Shown: positions 60,656 through 64,000 of the stretch, piece after piece
Position numbering within the stretch: the first letter of the stretch is position 1
Layout of the letters: each line of letters opens with the position of its first letter
From: Nematostella vectensis
Lineage: Eukaryota; Cnidaria; Anthozoa; Actiniaria; Edwardsiidae
DNA: 64,000 nucleotides
Assembly (NCBI RefSeq): GCF_932526225.1
Contig: NC_064048.1
Span: forward strand, 9,944,515-10,008,514
Direction: 5' to 3'
Notes under the pieces: model-generated
The model's database searches: none
What the model was told of the DNA's origin: nothing
What the model saw: the letters and a program-made list of their open reading frames with translations, nothing else
Position numbers and translations under genes: made by a program

Positions 60656-60738
60656 GGACTAGCCAGAGAAAATTCGCAGAATATCGATAACCGCACATAA
60701 AAAATAGTAAAATAATCGATACGGCTGTAGAAAATAAC

Positions 60739-60744
60739 TTTATT
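60739..60744 (-). terminator. Poly(A) signal of the germ cell-less gene
   Basis: AATAAA on the minus strand, about 550 bp downstream of the stop codon at 61293 and the first clear signal in that direction. It implies a 3'UTR of about 0.55 kb. Confidence 0.55.
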
Positions 60745-61292
60745 GAAATTCCATAGTATAATTTTTATCTTTAGAAAGCCTTGTTAATCTGACATAACGA
60801 CAAAAGCAAGAGACCATCATGGTCTCTTGGCCAAAAGTCAATTGATAGATTCCCTCAAAAATTCTCTTCCGTTTCAACCGCCCCCATCCCAGTATGGTTT
60901 GGTCAATTTGGATGCGTTTCTCCCATTTCTCGCCTCTCGAATAACTCCCTTTTAATCTGCCCGGTCCCAGGCATTTTTAGTCAGTTTCCTGACCTTGGAG
61001 ATAAACCATGAGATGGTCTGGAACGAGCTCTTCTTTGAAGTTATGACATTTGTCATCCACAGGTAGTCCGATCAGAAACCGGGCAAAAACGCCTGGGCTA
61101 GGCTGCCTTTGAGTGACTTTTGAATAATATGGAAGCGTATATTATTGAAGCACTCCTCGTTTCTCATATTAAATCCCTCCAGCCCAGTTCGTGGGGCAAA
61201 ATTGAAGTGCCTCTTGGACAACATGGGGTGCGTATCTCCCATTTGTTGCTATCTGAGCCACTACCGTACCACGGTCTTGTTGCCAGTGAAGT

Positions 61293-63575
61293 TCAAAGTT
61301 GAGGGATCTGATCTCGTACGAGGGCAATGTGAGTACTGATATGGAGAGGGTAGGACGCTTTGGTGAGATCCACTTGGAGTATCTACAACAAAATGAAAAG
61401 CTCAGTATTTGAAAGCCCAAATTAAAGAATGTCGATCTACCACTCCTTTATTATTGTTCACAATTGAAAATCCGTTGATTAATTTGAACTGTTACTAGCA
61501 CCACAGCATCATCACCACCTACCTGCACTTCTTCATCCAATCCAAGCGTTACATATTGCTGACCAGAACTCCCAAAATACGACTCCGCCTGTCCCTCTCC
61601 TGCCCTGCTCTGTGGCCCCTCTGCCTTGCTCTGTGATGGTGGAAACGCCGCCACGTCTACACGGATGACAAAACTATGTTGCTGTTGCACGCAGACCACT
61701 CCATGTGTTGGATGGATGTATGTGTTGCGGCGAAGACTGATCTTTCCCGTGACATTGTTGTAAAGGATGATGATGTCCAGGCCATACAGGAACCCAGTCC
61801 ACCTCCAGCAGTACTGCGAACAAATGAAGGCTTAGCTACAATACATGACCTACAATCCCAGCCTAGCTCCATGCGATTTCCTGAACTGCGAGGCAGCGTG
61901 GTGCCTGGAATAAGCTCACACATGATTTCTTCCTGTGACGTCACAACTCTTACTTATCACAGGAAGCCCGATCACAAACTAGGGTAAGATTGCTTGGGAC
62001 TTGGTTGCTATATGCTAGACAAAACATGCTGTCGCAACTATCAACAGAGTCGGCTAGTATCAATGTAAAAAAAAAAAAAAACACAGTGAACAACCATCCA
62101 AGTCACGCCTTCCCCTCCTCCCCCTCCTCTCCCCCTTCTTCTTTTCTCTTCCATCTCTCAACTCCATGCTAAGTTACACATACACGAGTGTTTCTCTCCA
62201 GGATTCGCCCATATCTCTGAGCGATCAAGTTGAACTTGTCAACGGTCATCTCTGTTGAAGGTCCCGTATCTAAGTTTTGGTAGACTGTGAGCATGCGAGT
62301 CCATTGGGCCTTGTACAGCGGATGCAACCAATCTACAATAAAGAAAACAATGGCTCTTAATACACCTCAATACACACAGCTTTGCTGAGCAAAGCTGTCA
62401 ACTCGCCCGCTTTAGAAGGGTGTCACAAGATTTTGGACCTCATCACCTAAGCCTAATTTTTGTGAGAATGTTTATGGCTTTTTTCACATATTAACTGTAT
62501 TTCACCCGATTTCACACGATTTCTGTCCAAGTTGGGTTGACAGCTATGGCTGAGCCCCCCGCCCCCTTCCCTTGTTGAGGCCATGGATTCGCTAGAAAGG
62601 GAAAAAGAAGAGAAGAAAGAAAAACATACCCTGGGGAAGCACATTGTCATTCTCTAATAGCTGTACCGATCTCGCGTCATTGATCACGTGTTCCAGCCGC
62701 ACTGCCCTAAATCAAACAATCAATAAAGAACTCTCTCTGGTACTTCTAGCTTGCCACATGTGGCGCACTTATTGAAGATACCTAGAACATGCGAAAGACA
62801 ATCAACCATTCATTGATTGCAAACATTGAGGGTACGCAATTCAAACCAGTACAATGCACCTTATCCCCCTTCCTCAGAATGAAAGAAAGCCATCAGAAAC
62901 ATAAATTAATAGATGTAGATGTTGTAGGTTTTTTATTATTGGTACCATATATCTTTTGTTACATAGGTTGTTTCAACCAATAAATTTCTGTATTTCGTAT
63001 TTTCTTTCCTTGTACACATATACAAAAAATGTGCTTTGCAACAGCCTTTTGTACCTTTTTTTGGTGGGTTTAAGAGTAAATAAAGAAGCTGTTCCTTGTT
63101 ATGGAATCTAATATTGTCTTTTTTCAGAAAATTTCTTTCCTAAGGTTATCATAAATGGGACACCTCAGTAGGAAGTGCCACTCGTCTTCTGTTTCGTTTA
63201 AGTAACATTGCAGGCAGAGTCTTTCCTCCGGGCTGCGGTATAGTCTGGAGTACCGTCCAGCCTCTATGGCCTGCTATGGCATTCTATGATATATTAAACC
63301 CAAGGAAGTGATTTGGACTCAATAGCAGGTTGTTGTAGTACCTGAATGCAGGGACAAATGGCTTGCCTTCATCACTTTCCAGCAGGGACGTATCAGTCAG
63401 CTGGTTTCTCTGCTGTAGGAATCCTGTCGCTACCCCTCTAAGGTCCTTTCGCTGACCCTCCCAAGAGGGGTGGAGCTTAATGTAGGTCCACATTACAAGG
63501 AGAGTGTACAAGTCAACTTCAATCTGCATGACGAACAGGTTGGGGGATTTGATAACTTGTTCCATCAGATCGATG
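61293..63575 (-). CDS. GMCL1: Germ cell-less (GMCL1) C-terminal part; 5' end missing
   Basis: Five exons: 63575-63342, 62706-62630, 62332-62184, 61813-61523, 61382-61293 (stop TGA); phases 2, 1, 0, 0 agree, about 280 aa. Matches to human GMCL1 as I recall it: MEQVIKSPNLFVMQIEVDLY (BACK-like region), ESDEGKPFVPAFR, LPQDWLHPLYKAQWTRML, and the signature YCWRWTGFLYGLDIII..LRRNTY. Upstream exons should encode the BTB domain and lie past 64000. Germ cell-less proteins act at the nuclear envelope and, in Drosophila, as Cullin-3 substrate adaptors needed for primordial germ cells. The role in this animal is inference. Confidence 0.93.
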
Positions 63576-63696
63576 CTGTAGTAGAACAGATAATCAAACT
63601 CAGGTTAATGAGGGTTCCGCTCTATTTTATCATTACACAGTACTTTTGGGCATATCAAAAGGTGGTACTACACAAAGTTGATTACACTACCCTTGG

Positions 63697-64000
63697 AAGT
63701 GCAGCTGTCAAAAGTGTTGCTCTGTATTGCCTTGGCCTCTCAGCACTGAGCTGAAGGTTCCATTCACAGTTCAAAGGTAAGTTTAAAAAGCTGGTTCTCA
63801 CCTTTTGCTCAGAAGGTTTTATTCTATGGGCTCTTAATGTAGGTTTCCCTCTTCTCCTCAAAAAGCAACAATTGTGATCTAAGCTGAGTTCTGTGGTAAG
63901 ACATAGCTTTTTTAAGTTATCTTATTTCTTCGACTCAACTATGTTGTAGCAGTACACCTCTCATAAAGTGAGGGCAATAAGGGTGAGTAGCTTCCCATTA
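63697..64000 (+). mobile_element. Old, diverged copy of the tRNA-derived SINE
   Basis: It can be aligned by eye over its length with the copies at 47291 and 55746: GCAGCTGTCAAAAGTGTTGCTC for GCAGTTGGCAGAGCGTCGCTC, then TGCCT..GCCTCTCA..CACTG, CAACAATTGTGATCTAAGCT for CAACAATTTCGATCTTAGCT, and a GCAATAAGGGTGAGTAGCTT tail. The B box is decayed (GGTTCCATTC). It reaches the window edge and probably sits in a germ cell-less intron. Confidence 0.75.

Noticed and set aside
61676-61987. Plus-strand 103-codon frame, and a minus-strand frame over 61657-61944
   Set aside because: The third frame (minus, 61813-61523) encodes the germ cell-less signature YCWRWTGF and has perfect splice sites; the others are shadows. 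A candidate extra exon at about 61940-61850 was dropped because its phase does not fit and the neighbours join directly.

Overview
The window is metazoan nuclear DNA. Genes are split by many introns with GT..AG borders, exon phases join cleanly, intergenic DNA is AT-rich, and small transposons and minisatellites are abundant. The gene set (an ApeC/apextrin-type secreted protein, a Bcl-2 protein with the classic intron after the BH2 Trp, MYLIP, MANSC1-like, SEC31, germ cell-less) and the close match of several proteins to human ones suggest a slowly evolving invertebrate, most likely an anthozoan cnidarian such as a sea anemone. The species is inference. No bacterial system, virus, CRISPR array or functional RNA gene was found.

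Layout. 81-5494 (-): secreted ApeC-domain protein, 3' end off the left edge; one intron holds a piggyBac-type MITE (1044-1650), another a 53-bp minisatellite. 9476-17084 (-): complete four-exon MYLIP/IDOL-type FERM-RING E3 ligase; its stop codon lies on the edge of a TA-flanked MITE. 17085-21786: gene-poor, with dispersed repeats. 21787-23249 (+): two-exon MANSC1-like membrane protein. 26609-28405 (-): two-exon pro-survival-type Bcl-2 protein, head-to-head with 30596-32468 (+), a two-exon class I SAM methyltransferase.

35761-57950 (+): complete SEC31 gene with 29 coding exons reconstructed, about 1247 aa, and probably a non-coding first exon near 33.3 kb. Its introns carry a 44-bp array, a TTA/TTG microsatellite, a 4.7-kb 29-bp array, a 74-bp array built from a splice-donor region, a 33-bp array, two tRNA-derived SINEs and a small hairpin element. 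58776-59824: pogo/Tigger-like MITE. 60080-60660: inverted repeats with clustered CCAAT boxes. 61293-63575 (-): the last five exons of germ cell-less (GMCL1); the 5' part lies beyond the right edge. An old copy of the SINE fills 63697-64000.

The genes do not form one pathway. They cover COPII transport (SEC31), ubiquitination (MYLIP, and probably GCL as a Cullin-3 adaptor), apoptosis control (Bcl-2) and secreted or surface proteins (ApeC, MANSC). The most unusual feature is how often minisatellites and mobile elements sit directly on gene punctuation: a duplicated donor, an amplified branch-point/pyrimidine tract, a SINE 10 bp after a donor, a microsatellite used as a pyrimidine tract, and a MITE forming a stop codon.
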